From: PNOJ01 sp016706845
GTDB taxonomy: Bacteria > Krumholzibacteriota > Krumholzibacteriia > LZORAL124-64-63
DNA: 64,000 nucleotides
Assembly (NCBI GenBank): GCA_016706845.1
Contig: JADJIV010000006.1
Coordinates: 1 to 64,000 of the forward strand
Direction of reading: 5' to 3'
Made by a program: the position numbers and the translations under genes. Under the pieces are notes generated by a model. It did not search any database and was not told where the DNA came from. It was given only the letters and a program-made list of their open reading frames with translations. Positions 9,827 through 18,918 of this stretch are shown in pieces (position 1 is the stretch's first letter; every line of letters begins with the position of its first letter).

Positions 9827-11074
9827 TCAGGTCCCGTACTTCTCGATGATCTCGTTCTTGCCCAGACCCAGGATCCCGTACTTGGCGCCGACCTTGGCGA
9901 AGGCGGCCAGGCCGAGGTCGAGGTGGCTCTGGTCGTGCGCGGCCGACAGCTGCGTGCGGATGCGCGCCTGGCCCTTGGGCACCACGGGGAAGAAGAAGCC
10001 GACCACGTAGATGCCGCGCGCGTACAGGTCGAGGGCGAAGTCCTGCGAGAGCTTCGCGTTGAAGAGCATCACCGGGACGATGGGCGTCTCGCCCGCCTTG
10101 ATGACGAGGCCGGCCTTGGTGAGGCCTTCGCGCCACCAGGCCGTGTTGGCCTCGAGCTTGTCGCGGCGTTCGGTGGTGTTGGAGATGAGGTCGATGACAC
10201 GGATGGCGCCGGCTGCCACGACGGGCGGCACGGTGTTGGAGAAGAGATACGGACGCGCCTTCTGGCGGCACATCTCCACGAGTTCGCGGCGGCCGCGACG
10301 CAGCCGCCGCTGGCGCCACCGAGCGCCTTGCCCAGCGTCGTGGTGACGATGTCGATCTTGCCCATGACGCCGCAGTGCTCGTGGGTGCCGCGGCCGGTCT
10401 TGCCGATGAAGCCCGACGCGTGCGAATCGTCGAGGAACACCATCGCGTTGTACTTCTCGGCGAGCTCCACGATCTGGTCGAGCTTCGCGAGATCGCCGTC
10501 CATCGAGAAGGAACCGTCGGTGATGATGAGGCGCGCGCGCTTGTCCTGATGGAGCTGGAGCTTCTGCTCGAGGTGCGCCATGTCGCTGTGCTTGTAGGTG
10601 TCCTGCTGCGCCTTCGCGAGGCGCATGCCGTCCACGATGGAGGCGTGCACGAGACGGTCGGCGATCATGACGTCCTGCTCGCCCAGCACGGCCTCGAAGA
10701 CGCCCGCGTTGGCGTCCATGCAGGACGGGAAGAGCAGCGTGTCCTCGGTGCCGAGGAACTCGCTCAACCGGCGCTCCAATTCCTTGTGCAGCGATTGCGT
10801 GCCGCAGATGAAGCGCACCGAGGACATGCCGTAGCCGCGGGCGTCCAGGCCGCGCCGCGCCGCCGCGACCACCTCCGGGTGGCAGGACAGGCCGAGGTAG
10901 TTGTTCGCGCACAGGTTGATGACCTTCTTGCCGGCGCGCCGATCGGGAACTCGACCTCGATGTCGGCGTCCTGCGGGGCAGCAGATCACGCGTTCCTCCT
11001 TGAAGATGCCCTGCACTGCGGATGGCCGCCAGTTCCTGCTGGTAGGAGGTCCGGGTCCCGGTCGCGAATGCCAT
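9827..11074 (-). CDS. kbl: Kbl-like alpha-oxoamine synthase (glycine C-acetyltransferase), frameshifted
   Basis: This PLP enzyme of the alpha-oxoamine synthase family, about 400 residues, is closest by eye to 2-amino-3-ketobutyrate CoA ligase, which joins glycine and acetyl-CoA. Diagnostic stretches are NLCANNYLGL, GYGMSSVRFICGTQ, DDSHASGF, the PLP-lysine loop TTTLGKALGGASGG, RPYLFSNTVPP and VVPKGQARIRTQ. Frames switch near 11012 (extra G), 10970 (extra C), 10940 (missing C) and 10300 (missing C); with these corrected the protein is full length. The start ATG at 11074 follows AAGGGAG. Unlike a normal tdh-kbl operon, its upstream neighbours are an ACP, an acyl-CoA synthetase and AcpS, so the acyl donor may be carrier-bound (inference). 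Confidence 0.85.
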   Translation of the reverse strand: MAFATGTRTSYQQELAAIRSAGHLQGGTRDLLPRRTPTSRSSSRSARRQEGHQPVREQLPRPVLPPGGGRGGAARPGRPRLRHVLGALHLRHAIAAQGIGAPVERVPRHRGHAALPVLHGRQRGRLRGRAGRAGRHDRRPSRARLHRGRHAPREGAAGHLQAQRHGAPRAEAPAPSGQARAPHHHRRFLLDGRRSREARPDRGARREVQRDGVPRRFARVGLHRQDRPRHPRALRRHGQDRHRHHDAGQGARWRQRRLRRGRRELVEMCRQKARPYLFSNTVPPVVAAGAIRVIDLISNTTERRDKLEANTAWWREGLTKAGLVIKAGETPIVPVMLFNAKLSQDFALDLYARGIYVVGFFFPVVPKGQARIRTQLSAAHDQSHLDLGLAAFAKVGAKYGILGLGKNEIIEKYGT

Positions 11075-11098
11075 GACAGCTCCCTTCTTTCCCGGCGG

Positions 11099-11349
11099 TC
11101 AGCTCTCTTGAAGCGCTCGACCAGCGCGGCGATGTTGTTGACGCTGTCGAACGCCTCGGGCGTCGCCTTCGCGTCGGGAATCGAGATGCTGTAGGTGGTC
11201 TCGAGGAACACCTTGAGGGACACCATCGAGAAGGAATCGACAATGCCGCTGGAGATCAGCGGGGTATCGTAGGTCACCTCGCGGTCGTCGTCGGCTTCGA
11301 GGTACTCGTTCTTGACGTAGTCGAGGATCGTCTGCTTGCGCTCGGCCAT
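11099..11349 (-). CDS. Acyl carrier protein (one-base loss near the C-terminus)
   Basis: This is an ACP of about 83 residues with the phosphopantetheine serine in GIVDSFSMV (Ser39) and acidic helix II, starting at ATG 11349. The downstream frame runs on without stop into the Kbl gene. Restoring one G near 11110 (AAGAGAGC to AAGGAGAGC) gives a natural end FKES-stop at 11099-11101, so a deletion error is likely rather than an ACP-Kbl fusion. It sits between the acetyl-CoA synthetase and Kbl genes, with AcpS at the operon head to install its phosphopantetheine. It is not near any fatty-acid synthesis genes. Confidence 0.85.
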
Positions 11350-11389
11350 TTCGACTGCCCTGTGGTGGGTGCTGGACCGCGTCAATCGC

Positions 11390-13020
11390 TTATCGAGGGT
11401 CGAAATATCGCCATTCCGGCTCGCCGAATTCCCTCGCGCGCAGGACGCGCCGCATGATCTTGCCGCTGCGGGTCTTGGGCAGCGCCATGATCTCGAGTTC
11501 GAGCATCTTGTTCGCTTCGATACCCGGCTTGAGCGCGATGAAGACCTTCACCACTTCCATGTTCACGGGATCGGGCTTGCCGACGGCGGCCGACTCGGCC
11601 ACGGCCGGATGCTCGAGCAGGGCGGACTCGATCTCGAAGGGTCCGACGAGATGTCCGGCGGTGTTGATCACATCGTCGTCGCGGCCCACGAACCAGTAGT
11701 AGCCGTCCTCGTCGATGCTCGCGCGGTCGCCGCAGAGGTACCAGCCGTTCTTGAACTTGCTCTGGTACGTGGCCTCGTTCTTCCAGTAGCCGCGGATCAG
11801 CGAGGGCCAGCCCGGCCGGATCGCGATCAGGCCCACGCGGCCGGGCCCTCGTGCGGCAGGTCGTGCGGGTCCAGGACCCCGGCCGTGATGCCCGGGAAGG
11901 GCTTGCCCATGGAGCCCGGCTTGATCGGCATGCCCGGGAAGTTGGTGATCATCATGCTGCCGGTTTCCGTCTGCCAGAACGTGTCGTGGACGGGCTTGCC
12001 GAAGGCCTCCTGCCCCCAGACGACCGCCTCGGCGTTGAGCGGCTCGCCCACGCTGCAGAGGTGGCGCAGGCGGGAGAGGTCGTGCTTGCGCACGACGTCG
12101 ATGCCTTCGCGCATCAGCAGGCGGATGGCCGTCGGGGCGGAGTACCACACGGTGATCTTCATGGTCTCGAGGAAGCGGTACCAGCTCTCGGCCTTGAAGC
12201 CCGTGTCCGTCACGCACTGCGTCACGCCGTTCGCCCAGGGCCCGATGATGCCGTAGGAGGTGCCGGTGACCCAGCCGGGATCGGCGTTGCACCAGTAGAT
12301 GTCGTCGGGGCGCAGATCCAGGACCCACTTCGCGGTGAGGTACTGCGAGATCAGCGAGTAGTGGACGTGCTGGGCGCCCTTGGGCTGCCCCGTGGTGCCT
12401 GAAGTGTAGTGCAGCACCGAGGGGGTCTCGGGGTCCGTGGGGAAGGTGTCGAAGGTGTCGACGCGCGGCGCGCGTCCATGTCGAAGCCCCGACTTCTCGC
12501 TCGCGCAGCGGCCTGTCGCCGGCGTCGACCAGGATGACGTGCCTGAGCTGCGGCAGCTTGTCCAGGAGCTTGCGCACCTTCGCCAGGTGCTTGCTCTGGG
12601 TGACGATGGCCGGGTGCCGGCGTCGTCCAGGCGCGTGAGCAGCGAGTCGGCGCCGAACGCCGAGAACAGGGGCTGCGCAATGGCGCCGAGCTTGAGCACG
12701 CCGAGGAAGCCGAAGTAGAGTTCGGGCACCTTGTCCATGAACAGGCACACGCGCTCGCCGGGCCGGATGCCGAGGCCCTGCAGGTGCGCCGCGAAGGTGT
12801 TCGACAGCACGCGCAGGTCGTCGAAGGTGTAGGTCTTCGTCGCGCCGGAGAAGTCCTCCCAGACCAGCGCCGTCTTGCCGGCCAGGCCCTGTTGGCAGAG
12901 CCGGTCGCTGCAGTGCCAGCCGATGTTCAGCGGGTCGCCCTTGCGGTAGCCCAGTTCCTGTTCGGCCAGCGACCAGGAGAAGTCCTTCAGGCGGTCCTCG
13001 TAGGTGGGCGTGGTGGCCAT
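11390..13020 (-). CDS. acsA: Acetyl-CoA synthetase-type adenylate-forming enzyme, frameshifted
   Basis: This ANL-superfamily enzyme of about 544 residues is of AcsA type. Signatures are the P-loop HYTSGTTGQPKGA, IYWCNADPGWVTGTSYGIIG, the FWQTETGSMMI adenylate motif and the C-terminal catalytic lysine in LPKTRSGKIMRR. It activates acetate or another short acid to acyl-AMP and then acyl-CoA (or could load the neighbouring ACP). The start ATG is at 13020, two bases from the AcpS stop. Frame changes occur near 12615, 12500 and 11840, all in G/C-rich runs. The tail ends 40 bp before the ACP start, so the genes are one operon. Confidence 0.85.
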
Positions 13021-13022
13021 CG

Positions 13023-13448
13023 TCAGTCCCCTGTGTGGTTGGTGTCCGGTCGCGGCGCCGGGCCTCCGCGCTCCTCGATGATGGCGACCGCCAGCGCGTG
13101 GTGGCCGGCGGCGGCGAGGCTCAGGTGGATGCGGCCGGCGGCGTGCCGCGCGGCCAGTTCCTCGAGTCGTCCCTGCAGCCGGACCGCGGCCGGTCCCACG
13201 CCGCGGCGCGTGATCTCCACATCCTGCCAGAACGTGCCGCGGCCGTCGGCGAAGGACAGGGCCTTCAGGACAGCTTCCTTGGCGGCGAAGCGCTCGGCGA
13301 AGCGGTGCGCCGGACGGCGGTCGGCGCGGCAGACCGCGATCTCCGCGCCGGTGAACACGGCGTCCACGAAGCCCCGCTGCGGCGCTGTGAGTTCCCGCTC
13401 CAGGCGGCGGATGTCGCACAGGTCGGCGCCGACGCCGAGGATCCGCAA
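13023..13448 (-). CDS. acpS: Holo-ACP synthase (4'-phosphopantetheinyl transferase, AcpS type)
   Basis: This 141-residue protein has the two AcpS signatures, GVGADLCDI (Mg-binding Asp9) and RFAAKEAVLKAL (catalytic Glu/Lys helix). It transfers phosphopantetheine from CoA to a carrier protein. The start appears to be TTG at 13446-13448 with a weak ribosome site. It heads an operon whose third gene is an ACP, so that ACP is the probable target, though it could also serve the housekeeping carrier. A GTGAA/TTCAC operator-like site lies 42 bp upstream. Confidence 0.88.
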   Translation of the reverse strand: MRILGVGADLCDIRRLERELTAPQRGFVDAVFTGAEIAVCRADRRPAHRFAERFAAKEAVLKALSFADGRGTFWQDVEITRRGVGPAAVRLQGRLEELAARHAAGRIHLSLAAAGHHALAVAIIEERGGPAPRPDTNHTGD

Positions 13449-13489
13449 ACCGGTTGTCTGGGGCAGGCGGATCGTGCAACTCCCGGGAT

Positions 13490-13503
13490 GTGAACGTTTT
13501 CAC
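13490..13503. promoter_or_regulatory. LacI/GalR-like operator candidate GTGAACGTTTTCAC
   Basis: This imperfect palindrome has the central CG and the TGAA/TTCA arms of LacI-family operators. It lies between the divergent AcpS operon and the CapA-type exoprotein gene. No LacI-family gene is present in the window, so the assignment rests on the motif alone. Confidence 0.3.
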
Positions 13504-13587
13504 AGACCGGTCGAATCTAGGGCATGACGCACGCGGGCGTCAACCCCCCGATCGCCGTGGAGTCTCGGGATGGGAGGGGAGGGCCGA

Positions 13588-13603
13588 TTGTGGTAGACTC
13601 AAC
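13588..13603 (+). promoter_or_regulatory. Extended -10 promoter, identical to 1938-1953
   Basis: TTGTGGTAGACTCAAC, with -10 TAGACT at 13594-13599, lies 33 bp ahead of the ATG at 13636. All 16 bases are identical to the element ahead of the beta-helix exoprotein, indicating a shared promoter type. Confidence 0.6.
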
Positions 13604-13635
13604 ATCCCCGCCCGGCCCGAATCCTGGAGTGCGAG

Positions 13636-16600
13636 ATGCCACGGATCCGCCTGTTCCGTCTGTTCGTCTGCCTGCTGCTGGTCCTGACCGCCGCGTCGGT
13701 AAGGGCCGGGGTGATCGAGGACTTCGACGGCGCCATCCCCGAACTCGCGGCCTACCCGGGCGAAACCGGGGATCCCGACGCCTGGTCGCTGTCGACACCG
13801 GGCGAGGGCGGTTCGGCCCACGCCCTGCGCCTCAACGGCAACCTGTGGCTCGTCCAGTCGATCGCGCCGTGCGCCCTGGCCGACAGCACCGTCTGGAGCG
13901 TCGCCGTTTCCGCGGACGTCAAAGGCGAGGTCCAGGCCATCGGCTTCGGGGACGGCGTCCACGAACTGTTCTACACCTTCGCCGGCCGCGATCTGCCCGC
14001 CGCGACGAACTGGTGGACGGTCTACCAGGGATCGCAGTCGCTCGCGGCCTGGCACGACTACCTGCTGCCGCTGGGCGAGGACTGGCGGGAGACCTTCGGC
14101 GAGCTGCCCGTGATCGACCGGGTGATCTACGTCAACGACGCGGACGCGGGCACGGTCGGCATCACCCGTTTCGACTCCCTGGCCGACGTCAGCGGCGATC
14201 TGCCGCGGGCGCCGCGGGTGGACATCCTCTACGCCGTACAGTCGTCACAGAAGGTGGCCGGCGACCTGTACCGGCTGTCGGCGCAGTTCCAGGCCACCGT
14301 CTTCGACCCGGACTCCGAAACGCACGCCTACCGCTGGGACTTCGGCGACTCCACGAGCAGCGCCGAATCGGTCGTCGTGCACGAGTTCCTGGTCCACGCC
14401 GACCACCCCTACACCGTCAGTGTGGCGGTGACCGACCCCGGCGGCCTCTGCGGCGGCGACACCTGCCAGGTGGCCGTCCACCCCGGCGGCGACGACGCGC
14501 CGCTGACGGTGAACTTCGTGGGCGACGTCTTCACCGGGCGCGGCTACGAGTCCGCGGGCGGCATCATCGACACCCAGGGGGTCGAGGCCCTGTTCGCGCC
14601 GACGCGCCCGATCTTCGGCGACGCCGCCGACGTCAACGTCTGCAACCTCGAGGTCAGCTACACCGACCGCGGCACGCCGCACCCCACCAAGACCGTGGTC
14701 TTCCGCAGCCGGCCCGAAAACATTGCAGGCCTGGCCTACGCCGGCGTCGACCTGGTGACCATCGGCAACAACCACATCATCGACTACGGCGAGATCGGCA
14801 TGCTCGACACCATGGACGGGCTCGAGAGCCTGGGCATCCCCTGGTGCGGCGCGGGCAGCAACGAGATCTTCGCCCTGCAGCCGGCGTTCTGGACCGAGCG
14901 CGGCGTGCGCCTGGGATTCCTGGGCCTCTGCGACCGCACCGGCCGGCAGTGGAACTACCAGCCCTTCCTGGACGCGGGCTACAGCAAGCCCGGCTTCGCC
15001 CATCTGCTGCCGGAAAACCTGTCGAAATCGATCGCGGCGGCCGGCGCGCTGTCCGATGTCGTCATCGTCCAGGGCCACAGCGGCGACGAGTACCAGCTCG
15101 CGCCCCCGCCCGGCGCGCTGGGGCGGTGGGCCGGGCCGGACGACGTCATCGACATCGAGGCCGACGTCCATGATCCCGGCGCGCCCGAGTTCCGCTTCCT
15201 GAACGAGCCGACGCCCGGCGAGCGCGCGCTGCGCCGCCAAGCCATCGACCTCGGCGCGGACGCGATGATCAACCACCACCCCCACGTGCTGCAGGGCTTC
15301 GAGTCCTACCAGGGGAAGCTGATCGCCCACAGCCTGGGCAACTTCGTCTTCGACCTGACCTACATCGAGACGATGCCGACGCTGGTGCTGACCCTGGAGA
15401 TCGACAAGAGCGGCGTCGTGGGGCAGCGCTGCACGCCCGCCTTCATCGACGACTGGATCCCGCGGCCGGCGACCGGCAACCTCGGGCGTGAGATCATCGG
15501 CTGGCTGGCCGAGGCCTCGCGGCCCATGAACGCGCTCGTGGTGCCGCTGGCCGGCAAGAGCGAGGCGCGCATCCTGCTGTCGCGGGCGGACGCCGATTCG
15601 ACGGTGATCGAGCACGAGGCGGCGTTCGATCTGATCGTGCAGGACGGCTACGAGGTGTCGCCGCCGCTGGCGCTCGCCGCCGACGGCGACCTGTCGCAGG
15701 TGCTGGAGGTCCTCGGCGGTGCGACGGGCGGCTGGGAAGTGGCCTGGGGTCGCGAGCTGCTCTGGCACACGGGATTCGAGGACGAGGGGGCCGATCTCTG
15801 GGAGGCCAACACGTCCGACGAGTGGCTGGCGACCGACGTGTTCCACGGCGGACTGCGCAGCCTCGGCCTGCGCCGTGACGATGGCGACGTCGGCCAGACC
15901 GGCACCGACCTCGAACGCCACCTGCCCTGCCGCGCGGACCGGCGCCACACGGCCGCCGGGTGGTTGAAGGCCGACAACGCCGGGCAGGCTCGCACCATGG
16001 CGCGCTTCTACGACAGCCGCTCGTCCGAGAGCCCGCTGTCGAGCACCGACCTGGCCGCGCGCCTCGACGGCAGCTGCGATTGGACGTACCAGTGGCGCGA
16101 CCTGACCACGCCCACCGGCGCGGTCTACTTCGAACTGCGCTGCGGGCTGGAGCCGCCGGCCGACGGCACGGCGCTCGCCTGGTTCGACGATCTCGCGCTG
16201 ATCGAGTGGGAGCCGTGGCAGGCCGCGGACGGGCCGATGAAGATCCCCGCGCCGAACAACTACCGCTACCTGCAGGTGCGCCGCGCCGGCATGGGCGCGG
16301 GCTCCGGCACGGTCGGCTTCACGCAGACGTCCTACGCCCGCGTGGACGTGACCGGCGCGGGGGAGGGTACTGTCCCGTCGCCGCGCCACGGCCTGAGCTG
16401 CCATCCCAACCCGTTCAACCCGCGCACGACCATCGACCTGGTCCTGCCCGGCGACGGGGCCGCGGTGCCCGTCGACCTGGAGATCTACGACCTGCGCGGC
16501 CGTCGCGCGGCCGTCCTCTTCCACGGGAAGCTGGCGGGCGGGCAGCGGTACGGCTTCACGTGGGACGGCAGGGACGACCGGGGCCGGAACCTCGCGGCCG

Positions 16601-16668
16601 GCGTCTACTTCTGCCGGGCGGGGGCGGGCACGACGACGCAGGTGCTGAAGCTGACGCTCGTCAGGTGA
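13636..16668 (+). CDS. Secreted CapA/PGA_cap-domain exoprotein with PKD and FlgD-like domains
   Basis: This intact 1010-residue protein has a signal peptide (1-24). A beta-rich domain is followed by a PKD-like domain (about 198-285, AYRWDFGDSTSS). Next is a CapA metallophosphatase-like domain (about 290-600) with VNFVGDVFTGRG, CNLEVSYTDRG, TIGNNHIIDYG, INHHPHVLQG and AHSLGNFVFD. A second carbohydrate-binding-like beta domain leads to the FlgD-like tail (about 915-1010, ending LKLTLVR). CapA proteins act in poly-gamma-glutamate capsule production or as calcineurin-like enzymes. Here the protein is secreted and stands alone without capB/capC, so capsule synthesis is unlikely and a surface hydrolase is more plausible. 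Confidence 0.88.
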   Translation: MPRIRLFRLFVCLLLVLTAASVRAGVIEDFDGAIPELAAYPGETGDPDAWSLSTPGEGGSAHALRLNGNLWLVQSIAPCALADSTVWSVAVSADVKGEVQAIGFGDGVHELFYTFAGRDLPAATNWWTVYQGSQSLAAWHDYLLPLGEDWRETFGELPVIDRVIYVNDADAGTVGITRFDSLADVSGDLPRAPRVDILYAVQSSQKVAGDLYRLSAQFQATVFDPDSETHAYRWDFGDSTSSAESVVVHEFLVHADHPYTVSVAVTDPGGLCGGDTCQVAVHPGGDDAPLTVNFVGDVFTGRGYESAGGIIDTQGVEALFAPTRPIFGDAADVNVCNLEVSYTDRGTPHPTKTVVFRSRPENIAGLAYAGVDLVTIGNNHIIDYGEIGMLDTMDGLESLGIPWCGAGSNEIFALQPAFWTERGVRLGFLGLCDRTGRQWNYQPFLDAGYSKPGFAHLLPENLSKSIAAAGALSDVVIVQGHSGDEYQLAPPPGALGRWAGPDDVIDIEADVHDPGAPEFRFLNEPTPGERALRRQAIDLGADAMINHHPHVLQGFESYQGKLIAHSLGNFVFDLTYIETMPTLVLTLEIDKSGVVGQRCTPAFIDDWIPRPATGNLGREIIGWLAEASRPMNALVVPLAGKSEARILLSRADADSTVIEHEAAFDLIVQDGYEVSPPLALAADGDLSQVLEVLGGATGGWEVAWGRELLWHTGFEDEGADLWEANTSDEWLATDVFHGGLRSLGLRRDDGDVGQTGTDLERHLPCRADRRHTAAGWLKADNAGQARTMARFYDSRSSESPLSSTDLAARLDGSCDWTYQWRDLTTPTGAVYFELRCGLEPPADGTALAWFDDLALIEWEPWQAADGPMKIPAPNNYRYLQVRRAGMGAGSGTVGFTQTSYARVDVTGAGEGTVPSPRHGLSCHPNPFNPRTTIDLVLPGDGAAVPVDLEIYDLRGRRAAVLFHGKLAGGQRYGFTWDGRDDRGRNLAAGVYFCRAGAGTTTQVLKLTLVR

Positions 16669-16689
16669 CGCGCAGCCTCCGCGTGAAAA

Positions 16690-16719
16690 AGCCCGGTCGG
16701 AGTCGGCTCCGGCCGGGCT
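16690..16719 (-). terminator. Intrinsic terminator of the C10 peptidase gene (bidirectional)
   Basis: The arm AGCCCGGtCGGAG and its complement span 16690-16719 with a 3-nt loop. On the minus strand the stem is followed by TTTTT (plus-strand AAAAA at 16686-16690), giving a good Rho-independent terminator for the gene at 16745-18259. It also lies just past the CapA-type gene stop at 16668. Confidence 0.8.
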
Positions 16720-16744
16720 GCGCGCGTCGGTGCGACGAGTACCG

Positions 16745-18259
16745 TTATCGCACCAATTGGATCTTCAAGTACCCACTCTCCTCGCCAAACTCCAGGCGGG
16801 CCAGGTAGACGCCCGAGCCGACTTCCCTGCCCGAACGGTCGCATCCGTCCCAGATGACGCTGTGCGGGCCGGCGCTCAATTGTTCGTCCATGAGCACGCG
16901 CACCAGCCGCCCGGCCGGATCGAACACCGACAACAGCGTGGGTCCGGCCGTTGGCAGCTCGAAGCTCAGGGTCGTGCGCGGGTTGAACGGATTCGGCGTG
17001 GCCCCGAGGTCGCCGGCGGCGCCCGCGAACGGGACCTCGTCGCCGACGGCGGTCGGCGCCGGGAAGATGTCGAGGACCACGCCCTCGATGACCGTCAGCC
17101 CGTAAGGAATTTCCTGCGGCAGCAGGTACCAGCCGTTGTAGGCGCCGCCCCAGCCGAAGTTCAGATGGTAGTAGTCGTCGGAGTTCCAGCCGTCGACGAC
17201 CACGTTGTGCCCCATGCTCCAGGCGGGATCGACCACGGCCAGGTGGGCGGGAAGGGCGTCGCGCATGTTCGCGGCCAACGATGAGTAGAGGTCGGGGTCC
17301 GCGTCGGTCAGCAGCCGGCAGTCGAAGCCGAAGCGCACATACGCGTCGTAGGCCTGGTCGACGCCGAAGGTCCCCGAGCCGGCGGCGCTGTAGACCTGCC
17401 GGGCGGCGACTCCGCTCGCGAACACCAGCGCGGCCTTGTCGGTGTTGGTCAGCGGCGTGCCGGCGCTCCAGTGCGCCCTGACGGTATCGAGGCGGTCGTT
17501 GAGCGTGTCGAAGCTCGGGAAGCCGTACTGCACGGCGGCGTCGGGCACCCAGTAGTTGTTGCCGGCATAGGCGTGCCAGTAGCGGTCGCCGCTGTCGAGC
17601 TTCGTGCCCGGCAGGATGCGGCGGTAGTCGACGATCATCCCCATCGCGACCGCCGGGCAGCCCGCGAGGCTGCGCGCGCTGCCGTGGGCGACGTCCAGGG
17701 GACAGAATGCGTTGTAGGGTGAGTTCTGCGTCCAGTTGCCGGCGAGCCAGCCGCCGGTCGGGGTGGTGCCGGCGGGCGGCCATTGCTCGAATCGCGCGTC
17801 GGGCACGGGCCGGGCGCCGGCCAGCAGTTGGTCCCAGAGCGCTTGGCGCGCCTCCGTCACGGACGGCGCGACGAGCGCGCGTGCATCGAGCCGGTTCGCG
17901 AGATCGGCGGCCACGAGCTGCGCCAACGGGCTGTCGGCCAGGCCTTCGCGCGGGCAGGCGGCGTCCGCCGCGTGGGCGAGGATCGGCGGCAGGTCGGTGT
18001 CGGCCGACACCACGACGTAGCCGGCGGGGTCGCACCCGAACACGTAGGCCACGACGCGGCCGTCGGCGACGATCTCCTGCTGCCAGGCGATCGCGGCGCC
18101 GTTGGTCGCGGCGACCACGCGCGCCGCGGCGGCGTCGACCGGCGCGGCGGCGGCGGGGCGGCCGGACGGATTCGCGGCCAGCAGCGCCGCGACGGCGATC
18201 AGTGTCGATACGGAGATCCGACGAAGTGCGAGCGAAGTGCCGTCACGGAATCCTGACAC
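16745..18259 (-). CDS. Secreted C10 (streptopain-like) cysteine peptidase with FlgD-like tail
   Basis: This intact 504-residue exoprotein has a signal peptide (about 1-38) and a pro-region resembling the Spi/inhibitor-like N-domain. Its catalytic domain has Cys in SLAGCPAVAMGMIVDY (about residue 200) and His in MGHNVVVDGW (about 351), followed by YHLNFGWGGAYNGWY, typical of family C10. The last 85 residues are the FlgD-like domain (NPFNPRTTLSFEL to LKIQLVR). C10 enzymes are exported as zymogens and cleave after a processing step. The gene stands alone and ends in an intrinsic terminator. Confidence 0.92.
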   Translation of the reverse strand: MSGFRDGTSLALRRISVSTLIAVAALLAANPSGRPAAAAPVDAAAARVVAATNGAAIAWQQEIVADGRVVAYVFGCDPAGYVVVSADTDLPPILAHAADAACPREGLADSPLAQLVAADLANRLDARALVAPSVTEARQALWDQLLAGARPVPDARFEQWPPAGTTPTGGWLAGNWTQNSPYNAFCPLDVAHGSARSLAGCPAVAMGMIVDYRRILPGTKLDSGDRYWHAYAGNNYWVPDAAVQYGFPSFDTLNDRLDTVRAHWSAGTPLTNTDKAALVFASGVAARQVYSAAGSGTFGVDQAYDAYVRFGFDCRLLTDADPDLYSSLAANMRDALPAHLAVVDPAWSMGHNVVVDGWNSDDYYHLNFGWGGAYNGWYLLPQEIPYGLTVIEGVVLDIFPAPTAVGDEVPFAGAAGDLGATPNPFNPRTTLSFELPTAGPTLLSVFDPAGRLVRVLMDEQLSAGPHSVIWDGCDRSGREVGSGVYLARLEFGEESGYLKIQLVR

Positions 18260-18420
18260 TTTGTACCCCCATTCCCGCCTCGATCCTGCTTTCCGACCTT
18301 CCTTGAGTGTCCCACGGCGGGAGTGGCGGCGTCAACCATGCCACGCGCGTCGCAATGGCGTGCAGGTTCTGGTGCACGACGTTCGTCATCAAGCGGAGGG
18401 ATTGCGAGGGGTCTCCGGCC

Positions 18421-18918
18421 TCAGTTGCGCAGCGAGGCCGCGCTCTCGATGTCCACGAGATTGCCGATCCCGTCGCTGGTCTGGTAGACGTAGTGGATCG
18501 TCTTGGGTGAGACCGGGTCCGTGCTGAACAGCAGGTTCTGCAGATTCATGGACGTCACGCGGGCGCCGGTGCTGTCGGCCAGCGTCGAGTTGGTGTTGTC
18601 CCATTCGAGCCGGTACGTCACGACCCCGTTCCCGTCCAGCAGGGCCAGGCCGTTGCCCGCGTCGACGGGCGTCGTGCGGTCCGCGACGTCGTAGATCATG
18701 AAGTTCGACGCGGTGCGCACCCGGCGGCTGATCACGAGCGAGAGCAGGCTGGACTCCTTCTGGGCGACGAGTTTGCGGGTGTTCGTCCGGAAGGTGTGCT
18801 CCACGCCGCGGTAGATCGTGCCTGCTCCGAGCATGACCACCACGCTCAGCGCGATGACGAGCATCAGTTCGGTCAAGGTCAGGCCGCACTGCCGGCTCTC
18901 AGAACGGATTGGTTGCAT
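18421..18918 (-). CDS. Type IV prepilin-like protein (N-methylation motif)
   Basis: This 165-residue protein has a class III prepilin signal, CGLTLTELMLVIAL (cleavage after Gly12, Glu at +5), followed by one hydrophobic helix and a soluble domain. It overlaps the end of the DUF4900/PilX-type gene by 20 bp and is the last gene of the pseudopilin operon. It is most like PilW/GspJ-class minor pseudopilins, by position and size. Confidence 0.85.
   Translation of the reverse strand: MQPIRSESRQCGLTLTELMLVIALSVVVMLGAGTIYRGVEHTFRTNTRKLVAQKESSLLSLVISRRVRTASNFMIYDVADRTTPVDAGNGLALLDGNGVVTYRLEWDNTNSTLADSTGARVTSMNLQNLLFSTDPVSPKTIHYVYQTSDGIGNLVDIESAASLRN

Noticed and set aside
11070..11385. ACP-Kbl fusion protein suggested by the continuous frame
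   Set aside because: Restoring one G yields a normal ACP end and leaves the Kbl start with its own ribosome site, so a missing base is more likely.
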